From contig NZ_CP008747.1 of NCBI RefSeq assembly GCF_000816085.1, forward strand, positions 1,860,001 through 1,924,000: a DNA stretch of 64,000 bases, written 5' to 3'. The DNA comes from Staphylococcus hyicus (GTDB lineage: Bacteria > Bacillota > Bacilli > Staphylococcales > Staphylococcaceae). Positions 63,928 to 64,000 of the stretch are shown here, in pieces. The position numbers and the translations under genes were made by a program. Numbering within the stretch: the stretch's first letter is position 1; every line of letters begins with the position of its first letter. The notes beneath the pieces were generated by a model. The model saw only the letters and a list, made by a program, of their open reading frames with translations, was not told where the DNA came from and did no database searches.

Positions 63928-64000
63928 CTATATGAGCATTGTCACCCAATACTCATATTGCTTTTGTTCAGTTTGTGATGACATATGTATTGCAAACTAT
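63928..64000 (-). CDS. possible C-terminal end of an upstream gene (cut by window edge)
   Basis: One minus-strand frame is open from the window edge to a TAG at 63928-63930, ending [14 protein letters not shown], and its stop sits in the ribosome site of the UPF0738 gene. That spacing fits an operon, but 23 codons are too few to identify a family. Confidence 0.25.

Noticed and set aside
1-64000. CRISPR array, prophage, intact insertion sequence or integrase
   Set aside because: No regularly spaced repeats, no transposase or phage gene, and no attachment-site duplication at the tRNA genes were seen.

Overview
This window is chromosomal DNA of a Staphylococcus. From about 12 kb rightwards it carries the staphylococcal core block pgcA / lcpB / atl / patA / men genes / comK / lplA / ktrD / htrA-like / terC / prfC / murE / ugtP / ltaA / fabI / mgtE / nadK / relQ. 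The genes read like Staphylococcus aureus genes, but the sspABC protease genes that S. aureus has between patA and menB are missing, and a YSIRK/LPXTG fibronectin-binding-type adhesin is present. I infer a non-aureus species, plausibly of the hyicus-intermedius group; the species cannot be fixed from the sequence alone.

Region 1 (1-11.9 kb, all on the minus strand) is one tightly packed operon of at least 11 genes. It holds a UDP-ManNAc dehydrogenase (CapO type), a TagG-like permease, a TagH-like ATPase, four complete glycosyltransferase-like proteins plus one cut by the window edge, and three small proteins I do not recognise. I read it as a biosynthesis and ABC-export locus for a ManNAcA-containing surface glycan. 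It is the best candidate here for an undescribed system. Region 2 (11.9-12.7 kb) is non-coding and holds two members of a hairpin repeat family; a further copy lies at 44.8 kb.

Region 3 (12.7-23.6 kb) is cell-envelope metabolism: phosphoglucomutase, an LCP ligase, the bifunctional autolysin Atl, a membrane acyltransferase and an aminotransferase. Region 4 (23.8-31.6 kb) holds the menaquinone genes menF-D-H-B with divergent menA, then a FetAB-like transporter and an acetyltransferase. Region 5 (31.7-36.8 kb) has tRNA-Ser and tRNA-Asn, a YolD protein, an acetyltransferase gene broken by an amber codon, ComK, an IDEAL protein, LplA, and two small ORFs too short for usual gene calling.

Region 6 (36.9-46 kb) has the adhesin, a 5'-nucleotidase-like protein with degraded metal ligands, KtrD, an HtrA-like protease, and TerC behind a yybP-ykoY manganese riboswitch. 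Region 7 (46-64 kb) is core: PrfC, MurE, the glycolipid pair UgtP/LtaA, a YjcG-type protein, an esterase, an alanine symporter, an AI-2E-family protein, FabI with a FapR-like operator, and an operon UPF0738-relQ-nadK-rluA-mgtE-CPA2 antiporter.

Functional links: PgcA feeds UDP-glucose to UgtP/LtaA for the lipoteichoic acid anchor; LcpB may attach wall polymers; the region 1 locus would add a second exported glycan.
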